Source: Paenirhizobium cremeum | GTDB lineage: Bacteria > Pseudomonadota > Alphaproteobacteria > Rhizobiales > Rhizobiaceae | Direction: 5' to 3' | DNA: 64,000 nucleotides | Assembly (NCBI RefSeq): GCF_022884085.1 | Contig: NZ_JAGGCS010000004.1 | Span: 323,070 to 387,069 of the forward strand | In this document: positions 27,379 through 35,602 of the stretch, piece after piece | How the letters are laid out: each line of letters begins with the position of its first letter | How positions within the stretch are numbered: the first letter of the stretch is position 1 | Notes under the pieces: model-generated | Databases searched by the model: none | Seen by the model: only the letters and a program-made list of their open reading frames with translations | What the model was told of the DNA's origin: nothing | Translations under genes and position numbers: made by a program

Positions 27379-29550
27379 TCACCAGGTGTACTTCAGCGTA
27401 CCGACGACCTTGCGGCGGTCGCCGTAGTAGCAGGTGCCGTAGTAGCAGGTCGTCTGGTACTCGCGGTCGAACAGGTTGGTTGCGTTGACGGCAAGATTGA
27501 GATTGTCCGTCACCTTGTAGTTCACCGCCGCATCGACCACGGTATAACCATCGACGGATACGGTGTTCTCCGCGTCGCCGAAGGTCTGGCCGACATACCG
27601 GACGCCGGCACCAAGCGTCAGATCGCCCCGGAATCCGTCGCCCGGGATCGTGTAGTCGAGCCAGGCGGAAGCGATATGTTCCGGCACGCGATCCGGGCGG
27701 TTGCCGGCATTGCCGCTGAGACCGTCCTCCAGGATTTCCGCATCCCAATAGGAATAGGCGAGCGTGAGGTTGAGGCGATCGTTAAGCGCCATCTTGCCTT
27801 CGAGTTCGACGCCCCGCACCTGAACCTCGCCGATCTGACGCTGCACGGTCGGGGTCACATAAGTGGGAACGTTGGTCTGTTTGAGATCGAAGAGAGCGAG
27901 CGTGAAGAGCGCATCGATGCTTTCCGGCCGGTACTTGAGGCCGACCTCATACTGAGTGCCCTCCTGCGGCTTCAGCGAACCCTCCACCGAATAGCCGTTG
28001 GCACCCGGCGTGACGAGCGGCTGGAAGGACTCCGAATAATTGGCGTAGACGGCGAGTTCCGGGTTGATCTTGTAGGTAAGGCCGACCCGCGAGGTAAAGG
28101 CCTCTGCGGTATCGTCGTCCTGCAGTCCGGTATCCAGATAGTCGGCTACGGTGTTCACATGATCGTAGCGGCCGCCGAGCGTCAGGATCCAGCGATCGTC
28201 GAAGGTCAGCTCTTCCTGTGCGTAGATACCGAGAGCCTTCTGCTTCACGCGCCAGTCGACATACGGTCCGAGGGTGATGCAGCTTCGGCCGCAATAGACG
28301 GGATCGTAGATGTCGATACCCGGCACCGTGCCGCTGTCGATATCTTCCCGGGTGTTGTCATAGGTGTAGTCGAGACCGAGCAGCGTCTTGCTGTCGAACG
28401 CCTGCCAGCTCGCATCGTACTGAAGCTGATTGTCGATCGTGAAGCGATAGCCGCTGCTATAGACCTGAAACGCTGTGCGATCGTCGGCCGGATCGGTCGT
28501 GCCGCCATAGACCTGCTCATAGTCGAGATCGATATGGCTGTAGCGGGCGTTCTGCCGGAAGGTCAGGCCGTTGTCGAACTCGTGTTCGAACTGGTAGCCG
28601 ACATCGGTCTGCTCCGTATTGAACTTGTTGAATTCCGGCTCACCCAAGAAAGTATCGAGGTCGATGTCGACGCCGTCGATAAAGCCGTAGGAGAGGCTGC
28701 TTTCACGCTTCGAATAATCCGTCAGGATGGTGAGCGAAGTGCCTTCCTCGGGCTTGATGGTCAGGGCCGGCGCGATATAGAGCCGGTCGTCGTTGGAATA
28801 GTCATAGCTGTTGGCCGCGTCCTGCCACTTGCCGGTGAACCGGTAGCTCCAGACATCGCTGTCGCCGATCGGGCCACCGAAATCGGTGCCGGTCTCGATG
28901 TGTTCGTCGCCGAAGGTGGTGTAGACTTCCGCATGAAACTCGTCCTGCGGGCGCTTGGTGATGGCATTGACCAGCCCGCCCGGGCCGTTAAGGCCGAAAA
29001 GCGTGGAAGTCGAGCCCTTCAGAACCTCCACCCGTTGCAGGCCATAGGGCTCAAGACGGCTCGCCGTGAACCATGCCGGAATGCGGGCCGGCAGGCCGTC
29101 TCGGTAGGTGCCGAGCGCCGTCTGGTCGAAACCACGAATACGAAGATAGTCATAGCGGTCGTCTGAGCCGAACTCGTCGCCGAGAACGCCTGCGGTATAG
29201 GAAAGGGCCTGCTGCAGATTATCGACCCCCCGCATCTCCATTTCCTTCTGCGTCACCACGGAGACAGAGGCTGAAGTGTCGAGGATCGGAGTGTCGGTCT
29301 TCGTGCCGGTGGCCGATTCGGTCGCCACCACCGTCGCATCGGGACCGACGGCGCTCTCCTTCTTGCCGGTGACGACAATCGGCTTCAGCTCGGTCGATCC
29401 GTCCTGAGCGGGCTCCTGGGCAACTGCACTCGCGGCTGCCGCAAGGACGGCCAGAGTTGCGACGCCGGCAAGAAGGGATTGACGTATTCCCTTTGCCGAA
29501 CGCCGTCCCGAATTCACTCCGACCGCCGGTTGATCGCTCCGCCGCTGCAT
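27379..29550 (-). CDS. TonB-dependent ferric-hydroxamate-type siderophore receptor (2)
   Basis: 723-residue outer-membrane receptor. The N-terminus MQRRSDQ is preceded by a good ribosome site (AGGAGAGG), so I start at 29550 rather than at the upstream in-frame ATG. A signal peptide ends near ASAVAQEP, then a TonB-box-like KPIVVTGKKESAVGP, the plug (LQRVEVLKGSTSTLFGLNGPGGLVNAITKR) and a barrel ending LKYTW. The C-terminal TTCYYGTCYYGDRRKVVGTL segment is close to the FhuA cysteine-loop layout, and a second pair is in YCGRSCITL. It shares its N-terminal layout with receptor 1 and probably recognises a related siderophore. Confidence 0.9.
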   Translation of the reverse strand: MQRRSDQPAVGVNSGRRSAKGIRQSLLAGVATLAVLAAAASAVAQEPAQDGSTELKPIVVTGKKESAVGPDATVVATESATGTKTDTPILDTSASVSVVTQKEMEMRGVDNLQQALSYTAGVLGDEFGSDDRYDYLRIRGFDQTALGTYRDGLPARIPAWFTASRLEPYGLQRVEVLKGSTSTLFGLNGPGGLVNAITKRPQDEFHAEVYTTFGDEHIETGTDFGGPIGDSDVWSYRFTGKWQDAANSYDYSNDDRLYIAPALTIKPEEGTSLTILTDYSKRESSLSYGFIDGVDIDLDTFLGEPEFNKFNTEQTDVGYQFEHEFDNGLTFRQNARYSHIDLDYEQVYGGTTDPADDRTAFQVYSSGYRFTIDNQLQYDASWQAFDSKTLLGLDYTYDNTREDIDSGTVPGIDIYDPVYCGRSCITLGPYVDWRVKQKALGIYAQEELTFDDRWILTLGGRYDHVNTVADYLDTGLQDDDTAEAFTSRVGLTYKINPELAVYANYSESFQPLVTPGANGYSVEGSLKPQEGTQYEVGLKYRPESIDALFTLALFDLKQTNVPTYVTPTVQRQIGEVQVRGVELEGKMALNDRLNLTLAYSYWDAEILEDGLSGNAGNRPDRVPEHIASAWLDYTIPGDGFRGDLTLGAGVRYVGQTFGDAENTVSVDGYTVVDAAVNYKVTDNLNLAVNATNLFDREYQTTCYYGTCYYGDRRKVVGTLKYTW

Positions 29551-29620
29551 AGACCTCTCCTGTTCATGTCTGTCCAAAGGTCCGCAGCGACCGATCCCCG
29601 TATGCGCCGCGAACGGAGGG

Positions 29621-29648
29621 ACAATATTAAGTGAACAAGAAGAGTCAA
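29621..29648 (-). promoter_or_regulatory. Predicted promoter of receptor 2 / fhuF
   Basis: Read on the minus strand: TTGACT, 16-bp spacer, TATTGT, about 70 bp upstream of the receptor 2 ATG. A nearby TGA...TCA pair has a 10-base centre rather than the 9 of the RirA core, so it is not called as a box. Confidence 0.5.
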
Positions 29649-29662
29649 CTTTAAACTGGACA

Positions 29663-29691
29663 AAAAGAGAAAGGATTAACTCATCTCTTTT
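29663..29691 (-). terminator. AT-rich inverted repeat, possible terminator of the sugar operon
   Basis: AAAAGAGA (29663-29670) pairs with TCTCTTTT (29684-29691). Read on the minus strand the stem ends in a run of five T, just after the dgoA stop. The stem is weak, and the flanks carry a direct CTGGAC repeat, so an operator is an alternative. Confidence 0.45.
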
Positions 29692-29706
29692 CTGGACCCC
29701 AGGATG

Positions 29707-30357
29707 TCAGGCGCCGGCGACCGTCTCGTCATAGGCGGCAACGGTTTTGATCGCGCGTTCGGCAACGGCCCGGGCATCATATCCGGGCTTGTAGAGACTC
29801 GAACCGAGACCGAAACAGGTGACGCCGACCTTCAGATAGGCGGCAAAATCGGTTTCGGAAACGCCGCCGACGGCGCCGATCGCCAGTGTCGACGGCAGGA
29901 TCGCACGAATCGCACTGATGCCCTGCGCACCCAGCGCGCTCGCGGGGAAGAACTTGAGCGCCGCCGCCCCGGATTTCGCGGCAAGCAGCGCCTCGGTGGC
30001 GGTAAAGACGCCCGGCATGGTAACCATGCCGTGGCCGACCGCACGCCTTATGACATCCGGCTCGACATTGGGGGTGACGAGAAGATTGCCTCCGACGTCG
30101 GCGAGACGGTCGACATTGGCGACGTCGAGCACAGTTCCGGCGCCGATCAGGCAGGAGGCAGGCGCAAGCCGGCGCGCCTTCTCGATCGAGACAAACGGAT
30201 CCGGCGAATTCAGCGGCACTTCGATCGCCTCGAATCCGGTTTCGACCAGGGCATCGACAATCGCCTCGATCTCATCCGGTCGGACGCCGCGCAGGATCGC
30301 GACGAGGTTGCGCTTCAGCTTCGGCCAGGCGACGGACGAGATGGAGGAAGAGGTCAT
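29707..30357 (-). CDS. dgoA: 2-dehydro-3-deoxy-6-phosphogalactonate aldolase DgoA
   Basis: Class I aldolase that splits KDPGal into pyruvate and glyceraldehyde 3-phosphate, the last step of the DeLey-Doudoroff galactose pathway. The 216-residue barrel has E46 in IEVPLNSPDP and the Schiff-base lysine K135 in ALKFFPAS. These contexts match DgoA better than the KDPG aldolase Eda. It is the last gene of the operon, 14 bp after dgoK. Confidence 0.92.
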   Translation of the reverse strand: MTSSSISSVAWPKLKRNLVAILRGVRPDEIEAIVDALVETGFEAIEVPLNSPDPFVSIEKARRLAPASCLIGAGTVLDVANVDRLADVGGNLLVTPNVEPDVIRRAVGHGMVTMPGVFTATEALLAAKSGAAALKFFPASALGAQGISAIRAILPSTLAIGAVGGVSETDFAAYLKVGVTCFGLGSSLYKPGYDARAVAERAIKTVAAYDETVAGA

Positions 30358-30371
30358 GGCTTGTCACTCCT

Positions 30372-31292
30372 TCAGGCGACGGAAACGAGGGCGCGGGCGG
30401 CGGCAAACAATCCCTTCCGGACCAGTTCGCCTCCATCGAGCGCCGAGGCGCGAATGCCGGACAGTCCGAGCGCCCTGGTATAAAGGCGGGCGAGAGCGCC
30501 CGTACCGATGATGTGCACCTCGCCTTCCGGCATATAGCGCCGGCTCATGGCGGCGACTTCGGCACCGATCAGCAGGCCGGAGAGGCGGGAGACCGCAGCC
30601 GTTCCATCGGCCGACCCCAGCAGGCTTTCCGCCCGGATCGAGAAGAGGCGGGTCGTCAAGGAAAAATGCGGGTCGGTCGCCTCGTCAACACCAGCGGCGA
30701 AAGCCGCGTGTTCGGCATCGGCACGCGCATCCTCCGGGACAGAAAGCCGAAGGATCGACTGTCGGCTGAGAAGCTGGAAAAGTTCCCCGGTCATGGCGGT
30801 GGTGAAGCGTGAAACCGCGCCATCCCTGACATCCGCCCATTTGGAATGGGTGCCGGGCAGGCAAAACAGACCGTTCTGCAACCCGGAAGCGACGGCGCCG
30901 GAAAGCTGGGTTTCCTCCCCTCGCATGACATCCTCAGCGCCCGCAATCCTCTGACAGACACCCGGCAGGATGAAAACCCGACGGCCGGAATGCGCGGGTG
31001 ACACCGCATCGCGATAAAGACCGTCGAGGGGAGCCGGCGTTTCGACATAAGGCGCCTCCAGCCAGCCACTGCGGGCGCCCGCCATACCGGCGACAACGAC
31101 GGCAAGGCCTGCGGGCGCGGCAAGCGCCTGCAGGTGCCTTTCCAGGACAGGACCGAAACGATCCCGTTCGAGCCTGCCCATACCGTCATCCGACTGACGC
31201 TCCGCCAGAACACCGCCTTCGGCATTCACGATCCAGAGGCGGAAATTGCTGGTTCCCCAATCGACGAGGGCGGCAAACGGCGAACCGGTCAT
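30372..31292 (-). CDS. dgoK: 2-dehydro-3-deoxygalactonokinase DgoK
   Basis: Phosphorylates 2-keto-3-deoxygalactonate, feeding DgoA. The product begins MTGSPFAALVDWGTSNFRLWIV, the phosphate-1 motif of the DgoK family, and shows VVVAGMAGARSGWLEAPYV and VFILPGVCQR; FCLPGTHSKWADV is a strong family signature. About 306 aa. An in-frame TTG at 31301 lies closer to an AAGGA ribosome site and is the alternative start. Packed between the aldehyde dehydrogenase and dgoA. Confidence 0.93.
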   Translation of the reverse strand: MTGSPFAALVDWGTSNFRLWIVNAEGGVLAERQSDDGMGRLERDRFGPVLERHLQALAAPAGLAVVVAGMAGARSGWLEAPYVETPAPLDGLYRDAVSPAHSGRRVFILPGVCQRIAGAEDVMRGEETQLSGAVASGLQNGLFCLPGTHSKWADVRDGAVSRFTTAMTGELFQLLSRQSILRLSVPEDARADAEHAAFAAGVDEATDPHFSLTTRLFSIRAESLLGSADGTAAVSRLSGLLIGAEVAAMSRRYMPEGEVHIIGTGALARLYTRALGLSGIRASALDGGELVRKGLFAAARALVSVA

Positions 31293-31310
31293 GGGCGGCA
31301 AGTCATCCTT

Positions 31311-32825
31311 TTATTGCAGGTCTTCGGGCAGAAGGGCGACCGGAATGTCCTGATAGCAGACCGGACGGAGGAACCGCCGGATCGCCATCGTGCCGACCGA
31401 GGTCGCGCCGAAATTGGTGGAAGCCGGGTAGGGACCGCCATGCACCATGGCGTCGGCCACCTCGACTCCCGTCGGGAAGCCGTTTGCCAGAATGCGACCT
31501 GCCTTGCGCTCGAGGACCGGCAGCAGGCGACCGGCAATCGGCTCGTCGCCGGCATCGAGATGCAGCGTCGAGGTGAGCTGTCCTTCGAGGCTGCGGGCGA
31601 GCGCCACCATCTCGTCGGCATCCTTGGCCGTCACGATGATGCCGAGCGGACCGAAGACCTCCTCGCCGAGTTCATGGTTCGCCAGCCAGTTTTCGGCCGT
31701 CGTCTGGAAGAGATACGGCTTGGCGTTGCGCAGATCGCAGGTCGAAGTCAGTACCGAGCGGACATTCTCGACAGCGGCGATGCGGGCGGCACCCTTGCGA
31801 TAGGCATCGGCAATGCCATCCGTCAGCATGGTCTGCGCACCGACCTGTGCAAGCGCCTGCTCGGCCGTGGCCGTGAAAGTGTCCGCATCGGTCCCTTCCG
31901 TCAGCACGACAATGCCGGGATTGGTGCAGAACTGGCCGGCGCCGGTGGTGAGCGAACCAACCCAGCCCTTGGCGATCGCCTCGCCGCGGGCGGCAAGCGC
32001 TGCCGGCAGCAGGAACATCGGGTTGACAGAACCGAGCTCGCCGAAGAACGGGATCGGTTCGGGACGGCGCGCGCAGAGATCGAAGAGTGCGCGACCAGCG
32101 CCCAGCGAACCGGTGAAGCCGACGGCCTTGATCAGCGGATGCTGGACGAGCGAGGTTCCGACCTCGCGGCTTCCGCCCTGCACGAGCGAGAAGACGCCAG
32201 GATGGACGCCGGTGCGCTTGATCGCGGCATCAATCGCCTGGGCGACGATTTCGCCCGTGCCCGGATGCGCTTCATGGCCCTTGACGACAACCGGGCAGCC
32301 GGCGGCCAGCGCCGACGCCGTGTCGCCCCCGGCCGTTGAAAAGGCGAGCGGAAAATTCGAGGCTCCGAACACGCCGACCGGCCCGATCGGACGCTGGACG
32401 AGCCTCAGATCCGGACGCGGCAGCGGCTTGCGGTCGGGAAGCGCTTCATCGTGGCGGCGATCGAGATAGTCGCCCTTGCGGATATGGGCGGCAAACAGCC
32501 GGAGCTGGCCGACGGTGCGGCCACGCTCGCCGATGAGCCGGGCTTCGGGCAGGCCGCTTTCCTGCATGGCGATCTCTGTGATCGCATCGCCACGCGCATC
32601 GATTTCCTCTGCGATCGCCTCCAGGAAGGCGGCGCGGGATTCGCGGCTCGAATAGCCATAGGTTTCGAAGGCCTCCTCGGCAGCCTTCGCCGCCTGATCG
32701 ACCAGCGCGGCCGTGCCGGTGGAAAAGGAGCGGACGGGGCCAGTAGCCGGCGAAGAGTCGAAGGTTTCGTTACCTGCAATCCAGTTGCCTGCGATCAGGT
32801 GCTTTCCGGTCAGTGTATAGGCCAA
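31311..32825 (-). CDS. Alpha-ketoglutaric semialdehyde dehydrogenase (NADP+), aldehyde dehydrogenase family
   Basis: 504-residue aldehyde dehydrogenase that likely oxidises 2,5-dioxovalerate to 2-oxoglutarate, the last step of non-phosphorylative L-arabinose oxidation. The catalytic cysteine is C300 in GAGQFCTNPG, and the general-base glutamate lies in FGELGSVNP. The FGASNFPLAFSTAGGDTASALAAGCPVVVKGHEAHPG stretch is typical of the KGSA dehydrogenase group. The start is a TTG with an excellent AGGAGG seven bases upstream. Its position among galactose/arabinose genes supports the substrate. Confidence 0.85.
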   Translation of the reverse strand: MAYTLTGKHLIAGNWIAGNETFDSSPATGPVRSFSTGTAALVDQAAKAAEEAFETYGYSSRESRAAFLEAIAEEIDARGDAITEIAMQESGLPEARLIGERGRTVGQLRLFAAHIRKGDYLDRRHDEALPDRKPLPRPDLRLVQRPIGPVGVFGASNFPLAFSTAGGDTASALAAGCPVVVKGHEAHPGTGEIVAQAIDAAIKRTGVHPGVFSLVQGGSREVGTSLVQHPLIKAVGFTGSLGAGRALFDLCARRPEPIPFFGELGSVNPMFLLPAALAARGEAIAKGWVGSLTTGAGQFCTNPGIVVLTEGTDADTFTATAEQALAQVGAQTMLTDGIADAYRKGAARIAAVENVRSVLTSTCDLRNAKPYLFQTTAENWLANHELGEEVFGPLGIIVTAKDADEMVALARSLEGQLTSTLHLDAGDEPIAGRLLPVLERKAGRILANGFPTGVEVADAMVHGGPYPASTNFGATSVGTMAIRRFLRPVCYQDIPVALLPEDLQ

Positions 32826-32846
32826 GGGAGGGCCTCCTCGTTATGG

Positions 32847-33776
32847 TCAATCTTCGAAGGAAGCGACCACCTTCCGTTCGCCGCAGAGGAAGGAATCCGC
32901 CACGAGTCTCAACGGTTGGTAGTCGGTATCGCTTTCACGTGCGCGGACAAGTGCGCCGAAGCGCTCGTAGATGCCGGCATATTCCCGGTCGGGACCTGCC
33001 GTATGGAGCGCATCCCCGATATAGAGTTCCGAACCGCCCTTTGAAAGACGCAAAGAGCCCTTATCGGTCTCGATCGTGATGTCCCAGGTCTGCGGGCCTT
33101 CCTGGCGCCAGTCGAATTCGGCGCCTACGGGAGCGCCATCGAAGGTGCGCATGGCAATCGAGGCTGCAATCGGCTGCTTCCTGTTTTCCGGAAATTCCAG
33201 CGCCGCGCGTTCGACAAGGATCGGACCCGGTACGACGGCAGTCAGGATCGACAGCGCGTTGATGCCGGGATCGAAAACGCCGAAACCGCCCGGCTCCCAG
33301 ATCCAGGCCTGACCGGGATGCCAGCGGCGCACGTCTTCCTTCCAGACGATCGACACGCCCTTGACGATCTTGTCCGAAAGCCAGAGTCGCGCCGGTTCGA
33401 CACCCAGCGCAAAGCGGGAATGCCAGGTGGCAAAAAGCGTTACGCCCGCCTCGGCGGCAAGCGCCGTCAGCGCTTCGGCTTCGCCGAGCGTAGTGGCGGG
33501 AGGCTTTTCCATCAGCACGTCGCGGCCGGCGGCAATCGCCTTTTTCGCCATGTCGAAACGGACTTCCGGCGGCGTGCAGAGCGAAACAGCCGTCACGTCC
33601 GGACGGGCGGCGAGAAAGGTTTCGAAGCTCTCGAAATTCTCGACACCATCGACCTTGCCGTGCCGACTGACGGCTGCGGCAAGCTCAAAATCCATGCCCC
33701 CGGCGATCGAGGGAATATGCTGGTCGCGGGCAATCTTGCCAACGCCCACGAGCGCCAGCGGAATGCGCTTCGTCAT
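32847..33776 (-). CDS. D-galactose / L-arabinose 1-dehydrogenase (Gfo/Idh/MocA family)
   Basis: 309-residue oxidoreductase with an N-terminal NAD(P) fold (PLALVGVGKIARDQHIP) and the family EKPPATT catalytic-lysine motif. In this operon the likely reaction is oxidation of the sugar at C1 to the lactone. The C4-epimeric sugars D-galactose and L-arabinose are handled by one such enzyme in related bacteria; which is preferred here cannot be read. No lactonase gene follows in the window, so the lactone may open spontaneously or use an enzyme encoded elsewhere. Confidence 0.85.
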   Translation of the reverse strand: MTKRIPLALVGVGKIARDQHIPSIAGGMDFELAAAVSRHGKVDGVENFESFETFLAARPDVTAVSLCTPPEVRFDMAKKAIAAGRDVLMEKPPATTLGEAEALTALAAEAGVTLFATWHSRFALGVEPARLWLSDKIVKGVSIVWKEDVRRWHPGQAWIWEPGGFGVFDPGINALSILTAVVPGPILVERAALEFPENRKQPIAASIAMRTFDGAPVGAEFDWRQEGPQTWDITIETDKGSLRLSKGGSELYIGDALHTAGPDREYAGIYERFGALVRARESDTDYQPLRLVADSFLCGERKVVASFED

Positions 33777-33786
33777 GGGGCTCTCC

Positions 33787-35532
33787 TCAGTGCGAGTCCT
33801 TGCCGACGGCGCTGCCGCGGCAACCCTTCAGGAAGTCGAAGTCAGCGCCGGTATCGGCACCTTCCACGTGATCGTGGAAGAGGCGCGCGTAACCGCCGGT
33901 CGGCGCTTCCGTCGCCGGCCGCCAGGCGGCAAGCCTGCGCTGCAGTTCCTCGTCCGGGATATCGAGATGGACGCGCCGGTTGGCGACATCGATCTCGATC
34001 ATGTCGCCGTTGCGAACCACCGCGAGCGGACCGCCGACAGCGGCTTCCGGCGAGGTATGCAGGAGGACGGTGCCATAGGCCGTGCCGGACATGCGTGCGT
34101 CCGAGATACGGACCATGTCCGTAATGCCCTTGCGCAGAACCTTCGGCGGCAGCCCCATGTTGCCGACCTCCGCCATGCCCGGATAGCCACGCGGACCACA
34201 GTTCTTCATCACCATGACGCAGGTCTCGTCGATATCGAGCGATTCATCGTTGATCTTCGCCTTGTAGTCGTCGATGTCCTCGAACACGACGGCGCGGCCT
34301 CGATGCTGCATCAGGTGCTCGGAAGCAGCCGACGGCTTCAGTACACAGCCCTTCGGCGCCAGATTGCCCTTGAGCACGGCAATGCCGCCATGCTGCGTCA
34401 GGGCCCGCTCGACGGGACGGATGACGTCTTCGTTCCAGTTGCGAACGTCCTTCACCTCATCCCAGATCGGACCGCCGGAGACCGTCAGCGCATCCTTGTG
34501 AAGCTTGTCCGACTGCCCGAGCATCTTCAGGACGACAGGCAGGCCGCCCGCATAGAAGAATTCTTCCATGAGATACTCGCCCGACGGCATCAGGTTGACG
34601 ATGGTCGGGATGTCGCGGCCAAGCCGGTCCCAGTCATCAAGCGTCAGGTCGACGCCGATACGACCGGCGATGGCGAGAAGGTGCACGACGGCATTGGTCG
34701 AGCCGCCGACCGCGCCATTGGTCCGAATCGCGTTTTCGAAAGCGGCCTTGGTGAGAATGTCGGAAGGCTTGAGGTCGTCCTTCACCATCTGCACGATACG
34801 GCGGCCGGAAAGCTGCGCCATCACGCGGCGACGGCTGTCGACGGCCGGAATGGCGGCGTTGCCGGAGAGCGTCATGCCCAGAGATTCCATCATCGACGCC
34901 ATGGTCGAGGCGGTGCCCATCGTGTTGCAGGTACCGGTCGATCGCGACATCGAGGCCTCTGCCTCCAGGAATTCCTCCTGGGTCATCTCGCCGGCCTTGA
35001 CCGCCTCGGAGAACTTCCACAGATGCGTGCCGGAACCGACGCGCTCGCCGCGGAAATAGCCGTTCAGCATCGGACCGCCCGAGACCATGATCGCCGGCAG
35101 ATCGACGCTGGCCGCACCCATCAGCAACGACGGCGTGGTCTTGTCGCAGCCGACGAGAAGCACGACGCCATCGAGAGGCTGGCCGCGGATCGTCTCTTCC
35201 ACCGCGAGAGCCGCGAGGTTGCGGTACATCATCGCGGTCGGACGATAGGTGTTTTCCGAAGCGGAAAAGACAGGCACTTCGAGCGGGAAACCGCCGGCTT
35301 CCCAGACACCCGCCTTGACCTTTTCCGCGAGTTCGCGAAGGTGGCCGTTGCAGGGCGTAAGGTCCGACCACGTGTTGAGGATGCCGATCACCGGGCGCCC
35401 GTCGAACAGGTCGTGCGGGTAGCCCTGGTTCTTCAGCCAGCCGCGGTGATAGATATTGTCACGCGAGTTGCCGCCGTACCATTCCTGGGATCTCAGTCTG
35501 CGTGGCCAAGCTGCCGGTTTGAAAGCGCTCAT
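33787..35532 (-). CDS. Sugar-acid dehydratase (L-arabonate/D-galactonate type, IlvD/Edd family)
   Basis: 581-residue iron-sulfur dehydratase that turns the aldonic acid into a 2-keto-3-deoxy acid. Cluster cysteines are visible in SDLTPCNGHL, VGCDKTTPS and GTCNTMGTAST. The length and the N-terminus PRRLRSQEWYGGNSRDNIYHRGWLKNQG match rhizobial L-arabonate dehydratase rather than the branched-chain enzyme IlvD. I start at 35532 (MSAFKPAAWP); the frame is open 14 codons further. It follows gguC after a 70-bp spacer with a hairpin. Confidence 0.88.
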   Translation of the reverse strand: MSAFKPAAWPRRLRSQEWYGGNSRDNIYHRGWLKNQGYPHDLFDGRPVIGILNTWSDLTPCNGHLRELAEKVKAGVWEAGGFPLEVPVFSASENTYRPTAMMYRNLAALAVEETIRGQPLDGVVLLVGCDKTTPSLLMGAASVDLPAIMVSGGPMLNGYFRGERVGSGTHLWKFSEAVKAGEMTQEEFLEAEASMSRSTGTCNTMGTASTMASMMESLGMTLSGNAAIPAVDSRRRVMAQLSGRRIVQMVKDDLKPSDILTKAAFENAIRTNGAVGGSTNAVVHLLAIAGRIGVDLTLDDWDRLGRDIPTIVNLMPSGEYLMEEFFYAGGLPVVLKMLGQSDKLHKDALTVSGGPIWDEVKDVRNWNEDVIRPVERALTQHGGIAVLKGNLAPKGCVLKPSAASEHLMQHRGRAVVFEDIDDYKAKINDESLDIDETCVMVMKNCGPRGYPGMAEVGNMGLPPKVLRKGITDMVRISDARMSGTAYGTVLLHTSPEAAVGGPLAVVRNGDMIEIDVANRRVHLDIPDEELQRRLAAWRPATEAPTGGYARLFHDHVEGADTGADFDFLKGCRGSAVGKDSH

Positions 35533-35562
35533 GGCTTGTCTCGATTCTGTTTGGTCGAAGGG

Positions 35563-35582
35563 CGGGCGGCTCATGCCGCCCG
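35563..35582. other. Intercistronic hairpin between gguC and the dehydratase gene
   Basis: CGGGCGGC and GCCGCCCG form a perfect 8-bp stem with a 4-nt loop. No T run follows on the minus strand, so processing or mRNA stabilisation is more likely than termination. Confidence 0.45.
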
Positions 35583-35602
35583 ATTTTGTCCGCAGGCCGC
35601 TC

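Noticed and set aside
27256..29166. Plus-strand 636-codon frame opposite receptor 2
   Set aside because: Antisense shadow; crosses the fhuF-receptor junction and shows no family motifs.
29632..29647. Third RirA box upstream of receptor 2
   Set aside because: The TGA and TCA half sites are separated by ten bases, not nine, so it does not fit the core used for the other two.
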